From NCBI RefSeq assembly GCF_001426545.1, contig NZ_LMEZ01000001.1:546616-610615 (forward strand): a stretch of 64,000 nucleotides of DNA. The letters are read 5' to 3'. The DNA comes from Mycobacterium sp. Root135 (GTDB lineage: Bacteria; Actinomycetota; Actinomycetes; Mycobacteriales; Mycobacteriaceae). Made by a program: the position numbers and the translations under genes. The notes beneath the pieces were generated by a model. It made no database searches. It was not told where the DNA came from and saw only the letters and a list, made by a program, of their open reading frames with translations. The stretch's first letter is position 1. Each line of letters opens with the position of its first letter. Below, piece by piece: positions 16,568 to 24,509 of the stretch.

Positions 16568-18730
16568 CTACTTCAGGCCTGCGGCATCCATGCCGCGCAG
16601 TTCCTTCTTCAGGTCGGCGATCTCGTCGCGGATGCGACCCGCCAACTCGAACTGCAGGTCCCGCGCGGCCGACATCATCTGAGCGGTCATCTCCTTGATG
16701 AGGTCGGCGAGCTCTGCCCGCGGCATGTTCGCCGTGTCGCGCCCTTCGGCGATCCCCGAGCTGACCGCGCGGCCACGTTCACCCTGCGCACGCCGCCCAC
16801 GGGAGGCGTTGCGCCCCGAACCGCCGACGTCGACCGTCGCGTCGGTATCGTCGGCCTCGCGGTACACCTGGTCGAGGATGTCGGCAATCTTCTTCCGAAG
16901 CGGTTGCGGGTCGACGCCATGGGCCTCGTTGTAGGCGATCTGCTTGGCCCTGCGTCGGTCGGTCTCGTCGATGGCCTGCTTCATGGAGTCGGTCATCTTG
17001 TCGGCGTACATGTGGACTTCACCGGACACGTTGCGCGCCGCACGGCCGATGGTCTGGATCAAGCTGCGGGCCGATCGGAGGAAGCCCTCCTTGTCGGCGT
17101 CGAGGATGGACACCAACGACACCTCGGGCAGGTCCAGACCCTCGCGGAGCAGGTTGATGCCCACCAGGACGTCGTACTCGCCGAGGCGCAGCTGACGCAA
17201 CAGCTCGACGCGCCGCAGCGTGTCCACCTCCGAGTGCAGGTAGCGCACCCGGATGCCGAGCTCCAGGAGATAGTCGGTGAGGTCCTCGGCCATCTTCTTG
17301 GTCAGCGTGGTGACCAGCACGCGCTCGTCCAACTCGGTGCGCTTGCGGATCTCGCTGATCAGATCGTCGATCTGGCCCTTGGTGGGCTTGACCACCACCT
17401 TCGGATCGATCAGACCCGTCGGACGGATGACCTGCTCGACGAACTCACCGCCGGCCTGGCTGAGCTCATAGGGGCCCGGGGTCGCCGACAGATACACCGT
17501 CTGCCCGACCCGGTCGGCGAACTCCTCCCATGTCAACGGCCGATTGTCGACCGCCGACGGCAGCCGGAAGCCGAAGTCGACGAGGTTGCGCTTGCGCGAC
17601 ATGTCGCCTTCGTACATGCCACCGATTTGCGGCACCGTGACGTGGGACTCGTCGATCACCATGAGGAAGTCCTCCGGGAAGTAATCCAGGAGGGTCGCCG
17701 GCGCCGTGCCCGGCCCACGTCCGTCGATGTGCCGAGAGTAGTTCTCGATGCCCGAGCAGAAGCCCACCTGCTTCATCATCTCGACGTCGTAGTTGGTGCG
17801 CATCCGAAGCCGTTGTGCCTCAAGCAGTTTGCCCTGACCCTCCAGCTCAGCCAGCCGCTCCTCCAGCTCCTTCTCGATGCTGGCGATCGCGATCGCCATC
17901 CGCTCCGGACCCGCCACGTAGTGGGTAGCCGGGAAGACCCGCAGCGAGTCGACCTTGCGCACCACGTCGCCCGTCAGCGGGTGCATGTAGTACAGCGCCT
18001 CGATCTCGTCACCGAAGAACTCGATGCGCAGCGCCAGTTCCTCGTAGCTCGGAATGATCTCCACGGTGTCGCCACGCACCCGGAAGGATCCGCGGGTGAA
18101 GGCCATGTCGTTGCGGGTGTACTGCACGTCGACCAGCAGTCGGAGCAGCGCGTCCCTGGGAACTTCGTCGCCCACGTTCAGTTCGACCGAGCGGTCCAGG
18201 TACGACTGCGGCGTGCCGAGACCGTAGATGCACGACACCGACGCCACCACTACGACGTCGCGGCGGGACAGCAGATTGTGGGTCGCGGAGTGTCGGAGCC
18301 GCTCGACGTCGTCGTTGACGGAGCTGTCCTTCTCGATGTAGGTGTCGGTCTGCGCGATGTACGCCTCGGGCTGGTAGTAGTCGTAGTACGACACGAAGTA
18401 CTCGACGGCATTGTTGGGCAACATCTCTCGGAGTTCGTTGGCCAACTGGGCGGCCAGCGTCTTGTTGGGCGCCATGATCAGCGTCGGCCGCTGCAGCTTC
18501 TCGATCAGCCACGCCGTCGTCGCGGACTTGCCCGTGCCCGTGGCACCCAGCAGGACGACGTCCCGCTCCCCCGCGGTGATGCGACGTTCCAATTCGGCGA
18601 TCGCCGCGGGCTGGTCGCCGGCCGGCGAATACTCGCTGACCACCTGGAACTCGCCGCCCACGCGCACGACGTCATCGACGGCCCGGTACTCCGAGACCGC
18701 CACGACTGGATATTCGGTAGCGAAAGCCAT
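16568..18730 (-). CDS. uvrB: Excinuclease ABC subunit B
   Basis: A 720-residue UvrB. The Walker A motif GATGTGKSA is at 62-70, the damage-verifying beta-hairpin region follows [17 protein letters not shown] is the Walker B/DEAD-type box, and helicase motifs V and VI are in [13 protein letters not shown] and QTIGRAARN. The C-terminal UVR coiled coil (from [13 protein letters not shown]) binds UvrC. UvrB takes damaged DNA from UvrA and positions UvrC in nucleotide excision repair. The ATG at 18730 starts MAFATEYP; the frame is open far upstream but that part is antisense to the DUF402 gene. A basic linker of about 40 residues before the UVR motif is typical of mycobacteria. Confidence 0.98.
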   Translation of the reverse strand: MAFATEYPVVAVSEYRAVDDVVRVGGEFQVVSEYSPAGDQPAAIAELERRITAGERDVVLLGATGTGKSATTAWLIEKLQRPTLIMAPNKTLAAQLANELREMLPNNAVEYFVSYYDYYQPEAYIAQTDTYIEKDSSVNDDVERLRHSATHNLLSRRDVVVVASVSCIYGLGTPQSYLDRSVELNVGDEVPRDALLRLLVDVQYTRNDMAFTRGSFRVRGDTVEIIPSYEELALRIEFFGDEIEALYYMHPLTGDVVRKVDSLRVFPATHYVAGPERMAIAIASIEKELEERLAELEGQGKLLEAQRLRMRTNYDVEMMKQVGFCSGIENYSRHIDGRGPGTAPATLLDYFPEDFLMVIDESHVTVPQIGGMYEGDMSRKRNLVDFGFRLPSAVDNRPLTWEEFADRVGQTVYLSATPGPYELSQAGGEFVEQVIRPTGLIDPKVVVKPTKGQIDDLISEIRKRTELDERVLVTTLTKKMAEDLTDYLLELGIRVRYLHSEVDTLRRVELLRQLRLGEYDVLVGINLLREGLDLPEVSLVSILDADKEGFLRSARSLIQTIGRAARNVSGEVHMYADKMTDSMKQAIDETDRRRAKQIAYNEAHGVDPQPLRKKIADILDQVYREADDTDATVDVGGSGRNASRGRRAQGERGRAVSSGIAEGRDTANMPRAELADLIKEMTAQMMSAARDLQFELAGRIRDEIADLKKELRGMDAAGLK

Positions 18731-18856
18731 GTTCACCAGGTTAGAACCAACCACCGACAAGTTCGATTCCCGACTGGTTAGGCTGGCGAAATCCATCCCC
18801 CCAAACGCGAGACCTTCGACGTCGCGGCCCGCACCAACACCGATCCCAAGGGCATC

Positions 18857-19297
18857 GTGCGGGACGTCGACGTGTACGCCGTGCACCCCTTTGGCCTCTA
18901 CATGGCACGCCCGACACCCGGTCGTGCACAGTTCCACTACCTCGAATCGTGGCTGCTTCCGTCGCTGAGCCTCCGAATCTCGGTCTTCCACTTCAATCCT
19001 GGCTACGAACGTGACCAGGACTTCTATCTCGACGTCGGGCCCATCGTGGTCGACGGTCAGGTGTGGCGCACCGAGGATCACTACCTGGATCTGGTCGTCC
19101 GGACCGGTTCCGGCGTCGACCTGCTCGACGTCGACGAGCTGTTCGAGGCGGTTGGCGAGGGCCTGATCACCCCGGAGAATGCCACCGCCGCGGTACGCAC
19201 GGCCGCCTCCGCGATCGACGGTCTCGCCGGTAACGCCTACGACGTCCACGGCTGGCTGGCGGACCGCGAAATGGCCCTCACCTGGAGGGCAGCGTAA
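18857..19297 (+). CDS. DUF402 protein, Rv1632c-like
   Basis: A 146-residue protein from the GTG at 18857 with the DUF402 beta-barrel core: [10 protein letters not shown], the [10 protein letters not shown] strand, and [12 protein letters not shown]. Characterised DUF402 relatives are nucleoside diphosphate or triphosphate phosphatases; activity here is only inferred. AAGGG lies five bases before the GTG. The same frame runs coding-like upstream to a TAG at 18779, reading [20 protein letters not shown], which resembles N termini I remember from related proteins, but it holds only an ATC (18791) as a possible start. It is divergent from uvrB, as in M. tuberculosis. Confidence 0.82.
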   Translation: MRDVDVYAVHPFGLYMARPTPGRAQFHYLESWLLPSLSLRISVFHFNPGYERDQDFYLDVGPIVVDGQVWRTEDHYLDLVVRTGSGVDLLDVDELFEAVGEGLITPENATAAVRTAASAIDGLAGNAYDVHGWLADREMALTWRAA

Positions 19298-19307
19298 AGT
19301 CCTTTTT

Positions 19308-19880
19308 ATGAGCTTGACTAAGTGTGGGCTGGTGGCTGGTGCAGCGGCGGCCGCCCTGCTGTTCGGTACTCAGATCCTGCCTGCCCTCGCCCAGGCAGAC
19401 CCCGACGCCACCGAGCAATCCGCCGACACCCCCGTCCCTCCCCCGGACGCCAAGGTCGACCTGGGGCCCGGCCCGTACAACGTGGTCTACCGGGCACGGG
19501 TCGACGGCGTGTCGCGCGGTGCCACCATCAGCTACGCAATTGCCGACGACCAGGTGAACACCGCGGCGCCGACGATGGTGCCAGGGCGGACCTTCGAGAC
19601 CACCGGCGTCGTGACGCAGACGCAGAAGGCCGGCATGCAGGTCGCCATCCAATGGCCGTACTCGGCAAGCCTGCACTGCGAGATCCTCGTCAACGACCAG
19701 ATCATCGCCGAAGCCGACCAGTTCGTCGCACCCAGGCTCACCCCGCAGCACGACGATCCCGGCTACGGCGTGCTCAGTTGCGGCACGGTGAGCAACTTCC
19801 CGACGGGCAACACCGCGCCGATGGATGCTCCCGAACCGGCGCCGGCCGAACCCACACCGGCACCGGCACCCGCCGCCTGA
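19308..19880 (+). CDS. Secreted protein of unknown function with Pro-rich tail
   Basis: A 190-residue exported protein. Residues 1 to about 30 form a signal peptide ([20 protein letters not shown], then a cut near LAQA). The mature part has a beta-rich domain ([20 protein letters not shown], later [21 protein letters not shown] and [11 protein letters not shown]), with two cysteines that could form a disulfide. The C-terminal tail is an alternating Ala-Pro-Glu stretch of about 20 residues, as seen in mycobacterial envelope proteins. The beta domain resembles MmpS-type folds in pattern, but I cannot claim membership. It starts 10 bases after the DUF402 stop, so the two may be co-transcribed, and ends four bases before the converging coaE stop. 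Confidence 0.75.
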   Translation: MSLTKCGLVAGAAAAALLFGTQILPALAQADPDATEQSADTPVPPPDAKVDLGPGPYNVVYRARVDGVSRGATISYAIADDQVNTAAPTMVPGRTFETTGVVTQTQKAGMQVAIQWPYSASLHCEILVNDQIIAEADQFVAPRLTPQHDDPGYGVLSCGTVSNFPTGNTAPMDAPEPAPAEPTPAPAPAA

Positions 19881-19884
19881 CGTC

Positions 19885-21063
19885 TCAGGGCTGCCAGCCG
19901 GTCGCGTCCGCCCACTCCCACGCGCGGCGGTAGGCGTCCACGAGCCACGGTTCCTTCGCCTCGGCGTAGTCACCGGAGGTCTCGTGCCCGTCGGCGGCCA
20001 CGGCGCGCTTGAGGGCCAGGTACGCCGCCCGCTCGTCGGCATTGGCGACGAGCCAGTCGCGGAACAACAGCGCGAACCGCTGATTTGGCCAGCCGTCCAC
20101 CCTGAGGTGCACATTGGTGGGCCGACCCGGATCGGCGGACGCGTGCACCCGCTTGTGCCATGACGCGATGTCGTCGGAATGCGCGACGTCGTCGGTCTGG
20201 CCGTCAATCTTCGGGTAGCCCGCCGCCAGTAGTGCGTCGGCCAATTCGTCGGCGACATCCAACGACGCGACGGTCACCTGCACGTCGACGACGTCCTTGG
20301 CGTCCAAGCCGGGCACGGCGGTCGACCCGATGTGGTCGACCCGGATCGCCCGATGTCCGCACGTGGTTCGGAGCCGGGACACGATTCGGCTGGCCTGGTC
20401 GGGCCACGTCGGGTCGGCGGGAACCACGCGCGGCACCGCGCGCGCCGGAGTCGAGGTCTCCACGTTGTGCGCGAAGGGCGCGATCCGGTCGTGCCACAGC
20501 GCCTTGGCGGCTGCGACCAAATCCTCTGCGCTGCCGGAGTTGTCGAGCCACACGTCGGCCACCGCCCGGCGCTGCTCCTCGCTGGCCTGAGCGGCGATGC
20601 GGGCGCGGGCGTCGGTCTCGGAGAACCCGCGATGTTCGATCAGCCGGCGGATGCGGACGTCTTGGTCGGCGTCGACGACGATCACCAGCGGGAACAACGG
20701 CGCCATCTGCGACTCGACCAGAAGCGGAATGTCTTCGACGATCACGGCGTCGGCCGGGGCCGCCTCGATCAGCTCGGCGCGCCGTGTGCCGACCAACGGA
20801 TGCATGATCCCGTTCAGCGTCGCCCGCTTCTCGTCGTCGGGGAAGGCGATCGCCGCCAAGGCCGGGCGGTTCAGCGCGCCGTCGGGCAGCAGAATCTCCG
20901 ACCCGAAGGCGTCCACCAGTGCGGCCAGTCCCTCGGTGCCGGGTTCGACCACCTCGCGGGCGATCACGTCACCGTCGACGACGATGCCGCCGAGCTCGCT
21001 GAACGTCGACGAGACCGTCGACTTGCCGGCACCAATTCCACCAGTGAGCCCAATTCGCAGCAT
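19885..21063 (-). CDS. coaE: Dephospho-CoA kinase fused to a GrpB/UPF0157 domain
   Basis: A 392-residue two-domain protein. Residues 1-200 are CoaE, with the P-loop GLTGGIGAGKST at the N terminus, the DGDVIAREVVEPG substrate loop and the lid-region arginines near RIRRLIEHRGFSETDAR. It phosphorylates the 3'-OH of dephospho-CoA in the last step of CoA synthesis. From about residue 225 a GrpB (UPF0157) nucleotidyltransferase-like domain follows: RAIRVDHIGSTAVPGLDAKDVVDV with the GST and DxxDxQ residues of the fold. This fusion is the normal mycobacterial form (Rv1631). It sits downstream of rpsA on the same strand, separated by a terminator-like hairpin. Confidence 0.96.
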   Translation of the reverse strand: MLRIGLTGGIGAGKSTVSSTFSELGGIVVDGDVIAREVVEPGTEGLAALVDAFGSEILLPDGALNRPALAAIAFPDDEKRATLNGIMHPLVGTRRAELIEAAPADAVIVEDIPLLVESQMAPLFPLVIVVDADQDVRIRRLIEHRGFSETDARARIAAQASEEQRRAVADVWLDNSGSAEDLVAAAKALWHDRIAPFAHNVETSTPARAVPRVVPADPTWPDQASRIVSRLRTTCGHRAIRVDHIGSTAVPGLDAKDVVDVQVTVASLDVADELADALLAAGYPKIDGQTDDVAHSDDIASWHKRVHASADPGRPTNVHLRVDGWPNQRFALLFRDWLVANADERAAYLALKRAVAADGHETSGDYAEAKEPWLVDAYRRAWEWADATGWQP

Positions 21064-21195
21064 GGCGCCAGTCTGTCAGGACGCGAACTCGCGGCCGACG
21101 GCGGCCACGAACGTGAAGCAGTTCGCGTCGAACTCACGAAAACTCGCGCACGTCTTCACTTTCGGCGCACACCCGCAGACCCCGCAGACGACGAA

Positions 21196-21221
21196 CGCCC
21201 CGGCTCTCACGAGCCGGGGCG
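21196..21221 (-). terminator. Hairpin between rpsA and coaE
   Basis: A perfect 11-base-pair stem (CGCCCCGGCTC with GAGCCGGGGCG) around a TCAC loop, 36 bases past the rpsA stop. There is no clear T-tract on either side, as is common for mycobacterial terminators. It probably ends or attenuates rpsA transcription before coaE. Confidence 0.65.
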
Positions 21222-21256
21222 TCCTTGTCGTACTACGTGTTACGCGTTGCCAAATC

Positions 21257-22717
21257 TCAAGCGTTGCCCGCGAGCTTCTCGCGCAGCGCGGCCAGCTGAG
21301 CATCGCTGGCCAGCGTTCCGCCGGTGGACTCGGGACCCGTGCTGGACGACGTCGAGGACGAGGCGCTGTTGGCGGTGGCGGGCCTGCTGGCCGCCTCCGC
21401 GTCGGCTGCCGCGAACTTCTCCATCTGCGCAGTGTGCATCTTGTGGCGACGCTCGGCCTCGGCGTACCGGGCCTCCCACTCGTCACGCTGCTTCTCGAAG
21501 CCTTCGAGCCATTCGTTGGTCTCGGAGTCGAAGCCCTCGGGGAAGATGTAGTTGCCCGCGTCGTCGTAGCTGTCGGCCATGCCGTACTTCGACGGGTCGA
21601 ACTCCTCGGTGTAGTCCTCGTTGGCCTGCTTGAGGCTCAGCGAGATACGACGACGATCGAGATCGATGTCGATGACCTTCACCATGGCGTCGTCGCCAAC
21701 CTGGACGACCTGATCCGGCACCTCGACGTGGCGCTCGGAGAGCTCCGAGATGTGCACCAGGCCCTCGATGCCCTCTTCGACGCGGACGAACGCACCGAAC
21801 GGAACCAGCTTGGTGACCTTGCCGGGCACGATCTGGCCGATCGCGTGGGTGCGCGCGAAGTGGCGCCACGGATCTTCCTGAGTTGCCTTGAGCGACAACG
21901 AAACCCGCTCGCGGTCCATGTCGACGTCGAGCACCTCGACGGTGACCTCGTCGCCAACCGTGACGACCTCGGAGGGGTGGTCGATGTGCTTCCAGGACAG
22001 CTCGGAGACGTGCACCAGGCCGTCGACGCCACCCAGGTCCACGAAGGCACCGAAGTTGACGATGGAGCTGACGACGCCCTTGCGGACGGCACCCTTCTGC
22101 AGCTGGTTGAGGAACTCGCTGCGCACCTCGGACTGCGTCTGCTCGAGCCAGGCCCGACGGCTCAGAACCACGTTGTTGCGGTTCTTGTCGAGCTCGATGA
22201 TCTTGGCCTCGATCTCCTTGCCGATGTACGGCTGCAGATCGCGGACACGACGCATTTCCACCAGCGACGCCGGCAGGAAGCCACGAAGGCCGATGTCGAG
22301 GATCAGGCCGCCCTTGACGACCTCGATGACGGTGCCCTTGACGGCCTCGTCCTTTTCCTTGAGCTCCTCGATGGTGCCCCAAGCGCGCTCGTACTGAGCC
22401 CGCTTCTTGGACAGGATGAGGCGGCCTTCCTTGTCCTCCTTGGTGAGGACCAACGCTTCGATCTCGTCGCCGACGGACACAACCTCTGAGGGGTCGACGT
22501 CGTGCTTGATCGAAAGTTCGCGAGAAGGAATGACGCCTTCAGTCTTGTAACCGATGTCGAGCAAGACTTCGTCGCGATCGACCTTGACGATGGTGCCTTC
22601 GACGATGTCGCCGTCGTTGAAGTACTTGATCGTCTTGTCGATTGCGGCCATGAAATCCTCGGCCGAGCCAATGTCGTTGATGGCTACTTGCGGCGAGGTG
22701 ATGGAGGGGCTTGGCAT
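21257..22717 (-). CDS. rpsA: 30S ribosomal protein S1
   Basis: A 486-residue S1 with four S1/OB-fold RNA-binding repeats (roughly 35-105, 124-190, 208-277 and 294-363). The third and fourth have the classic FGAFVDLGGVDGLVHVSEL and FGAFVRVEEGIEGLVHISEL cores. The C-terminal 120 residues are a helical, then serine/threonine-rich tail that ends ALREKLAGNA. S1 holds mRNA on the small ribosomal subunit. Length is close to the M. tuberculosis protein, once proposed as a pyrazinoic acid target. The ATG at 22717 begins MPSPSITSPQ. Upstream, 160 bases separate it from the divergent PrsW-like gene. Confidence 0.98.
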   Translation of the reverse strand: MPSPSITSPQVAINDIGSAEDFMAAIDKTIKYFNDGDIVEGTIVKVDRDEVLLDIGYKTEGVIPSRELSIKHDVDPSEVVSVGDEIEALVLTKEDKEGRLILSKKRAQYERAWGTIEELKEKDEAVKGTVIEVVKGGLILDIGLRGFLPASLVEMRRVRDLQPYIGKEIEAKIIELDKNRNNVVLSRRAWLEQTQSEVRSEFLNQLQKGAVRKGVVSSIVNFGAFVDLGGVDGLVHVSELSWKHIDHPSEVVTVGDEVTVEVLDVDMDRERVSLSLKATQEDPWRHFARTHAIGQIVPGKVTKLVPFGAFVRVEEGIEGLVHISELSERHVEVPDQVVQVGDDAMVKVIDIDLDRRRISLSLKQANEDYTEEFDPSKYGMADSYDDAGNYIFPEGFDSETNEWLEGFEKQRDEWEARYAEAERRHKMHTAQMEKFAAADAEAASRPATANSASSSTSSSTGPESTGGTLASDAQLAALREKLAGNA

Positions 22718-22876
22718 TTGGTGGGTGGCTCCGGACAGGTTTTATCGTAGGGACAGGATTTGTTGGTGTGTACTGGTGCTACACGCGTCAAGCGCGCACA
22801 CGGGTACCCGAAGAGACTACTCGACCGGATACACGCTGGACAAACCTGGGTCTGCACCCACCGTTACGCTGCCACC

Positions 22877-24043
22877 GTGACACACCCCGCCGTGCCGCCA
22901 CCGCGTTCGTTCGGTCCGCCGTTGCCCCGCAAGATCCGTGCCGTCGGCGCGCCACTGGGGGCCATCATCGCGATGGGCGTCGTGGCCGGGCTGTCGGTCA
23001 TTCTGCTGACCGCCGTCAACCCCGTCGGCACGTCGATCGGCTTCGTGCTGGCCACCGTCGCGGTGATCGTGGTGCTGCTGGCCTACCTGTGGCTGGACCG
23101 GTGGGAGCCGGAGCCCCCTCGGCTGCTGATACTGGCCTTCACCTGGGGCGCGTCGGTCGCAATCGTCGTCTCGGTGATCCTGGAACTCGTCTTCGGGTCG
23201 CTGCTGGCGACGGGCGAAGCGGCGACGGACGAGTTCGTCACCCTCGCGATCGTGGCGCCGATCGTCGAGGAGGCCGCCAAGGGCGTCTTCCTGTTGATCA
23301 TGATGACGGGCCGCCGACGCAACGAGCTGAACTCGCTGACCGACTGCCTGGTCTACGCCGGCATCGTGGCAGCGGGGTTCGCCTGGTTGGAGAACATCGC
23401 CTACATCGGCGGCGGTGAATCCCTCGGCGGATCGCTGGTGACCGCGGGCCTGCGCCTGATCATGGGGCCCTTCGCCCACCCGCTCTTCACGACGATGACC
23501 GCCATTGGGGTCTACTTCGCCCTGCAGCGCCGCGCACCCCTGGCCAAGGCGGGGTACATCCTGGCCGGGTACGCCGGCGCGGTGGTCATGCACGCGCTGT
23601 GGAACGGCTCGTCGTTCTTCGGCATCGAGACGTACTTCCTGGTCTACCTGCTCTGGATGATGCCGGTCTTCGGGCTGGCGATCGTCCTCGCCGTCGCCAG
23701 CCGGCGCCGGGAGCAGCGGACCGTCGCCGCGAAGCTGCCCGGCATGGTGGCCGCCGGCCTGGTGACCCCCAACGAGGCCACCTGGCTGAGCTCGATCCGG
23801 GCCCGAAATCTGGCGGTCGGCGAGGTCACCCGTTTCGCAGGCAAGCCGGCGGCCAAGGGCGTCAAGGACTTTGCCGCGCAGGTGATCGAGCTGGCCTTCG
23901 TCAGGGATCGCATCGACAGGGGCTTCGGCGACCCGAGGGTGCACGCCCTGCTCAACGAGGAGACCTACCGCGTGTACGAGGCGCGGGCGGCCGCTCCTGT
24001 GTTGCAATCCTTCGCGGCCTATCGCGGCGGGGCGCTGCACTAG
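22877..24043 (+). CDS. PrsW-family intramembrane metalloprotease
   Basis: A 388-residue protein with about eight to nine membrane helices. EEAAK at 131-135 is the family's glutamate motif, and histidines follow in GPFAHPLFT and VMHALWNGSSFF, giving the EExxK/H/H set of the PrsW and CAAX-protease clan. Soluble flanks are short at the N terminus and about 110 residues at the C terminus. In Bacillus PrsW starts regulated proteolysis of an anti-sigma factor; the substrate here is unknown. The GTG at 22877 puts a short Pro-rich leader before the first helix. The next gene on the strand, at 24081, may be co-transcribed. Confidence 0.88.
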   Translation: MTHPAVPPPRSFGPPLPRKIRAVGAPLGAIIAMGVVAGLSVILLTAVNPVGTSIGFVLATVAVIVVLLAYLWLDRWEPEPPRLLILAFTWGASVAIVVSVILELVFGSLLATGEAATDEFVTLAIVAPIVEEAAKGVFLLIMMTGRRRNELNSLTDCLVYAGIVAAGFAWLENIAYIGGGESLGGSLVTAGLRLIMGPFAHPLFTTMTAIGVYFALQRRAPLAKAGYILAGYAGAVVMHALWNGSSFFGIETYFLVYLLWMMPVFGLAIVLAVASRRREQRTVAAKLPGMVAAGLVTPNEATWLSSIRARNLAVGEVTRFAGKPAAKGVKDFAAQVIELAFVRDRIDRGFGDPRVHALLNEETYRVYEARAAAPVLQSFAAYRGGALH

Positions 24044-24080
24044 AGTCGGTCGGCATCGGCCCTCCAGGATCGGATGACAC

Positions 24081-24500
24081 ATGCAGGTCATAGCTTTCGG
24101 ACCATCGTTGAGCGCAGTGCAGGAGCAAACCGGCGGGATCACCGCCAGCGGTTTCCCGATGACCAGTTGCTACGTGGACGTCTTCCCCGGCCAGATCACC
24201 ATCCCGATCGTCCTGGCGGTCGTGGCCCAGGGCGGCACCGACTACGACGTGCGCCGCTTCGTCGTCGCCACCGCGCCGGACGGTGAGCGGGTGGGTGCCC
24301 TGGAGTTCGCGTGGAACTGGCCGGACGATCCGCCCCAGCCGGTGAAGTTCAGGGTGTTCGCGCAGCAGCTGCCGATGCAGGTGACCCAGGCGGGCATCTA
24401 CACCTTGGGCCTCTACGAGACCGTCGACGGCGCCGACGGCGAGAACCTGTTTCCGCTGTCGATACTCAAGCTCAACCCGCTCGGCCAGCTGTCGAGCTAG
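24081..24500 (+). CDS. Conserved hypothetical protein
   Basis: A 139-residue protein I cannot name. It begins MQVIAFGPSLSAVQEQTGG and is predicted to be mostly beta strands, with an aromatic WNWPDDPPQPVKFRVF segment and a GIYTLGLYETVDGAD strand pair near the end. It has no signal peptide or membrane helix. The pattern resembles a small immunoglobulin-like or jelly-roll fold, but that is only an impression. It lies 37 bases after the PrsW-like gene on the same strand and nine bases before the converging polA stop. Codon use is like its neighbours, so the frame looks real. Confidence 0.7.
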   Translation: MQVIAFGPSLSAVQEQTGGITASGFPMTSCYVDVFPGQITIPIVLAVVAQGGTDYDVRRFVVATAPDGERVGALEFAWNWPDDPPQPVKFRVFAQQLPMQVTQAGIYTLGLYETVDGADGENLFPLSILKLNPLGQLSS

Positions 24501-24509
24501 ACCAAACCC

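Noticed and set aside
16553..18781. 742-codon plus-strand frame over uvrB
   Set aside because: Fully antisense to uvrB, with a composition typical of a shadow frame (rich in Val, Asp, His, Arg).
18731..19249. 173-residue extension of UvrB
   Set aside because: It runs antisense through the DUF402 gene; the standard UvrB start is at 18730.
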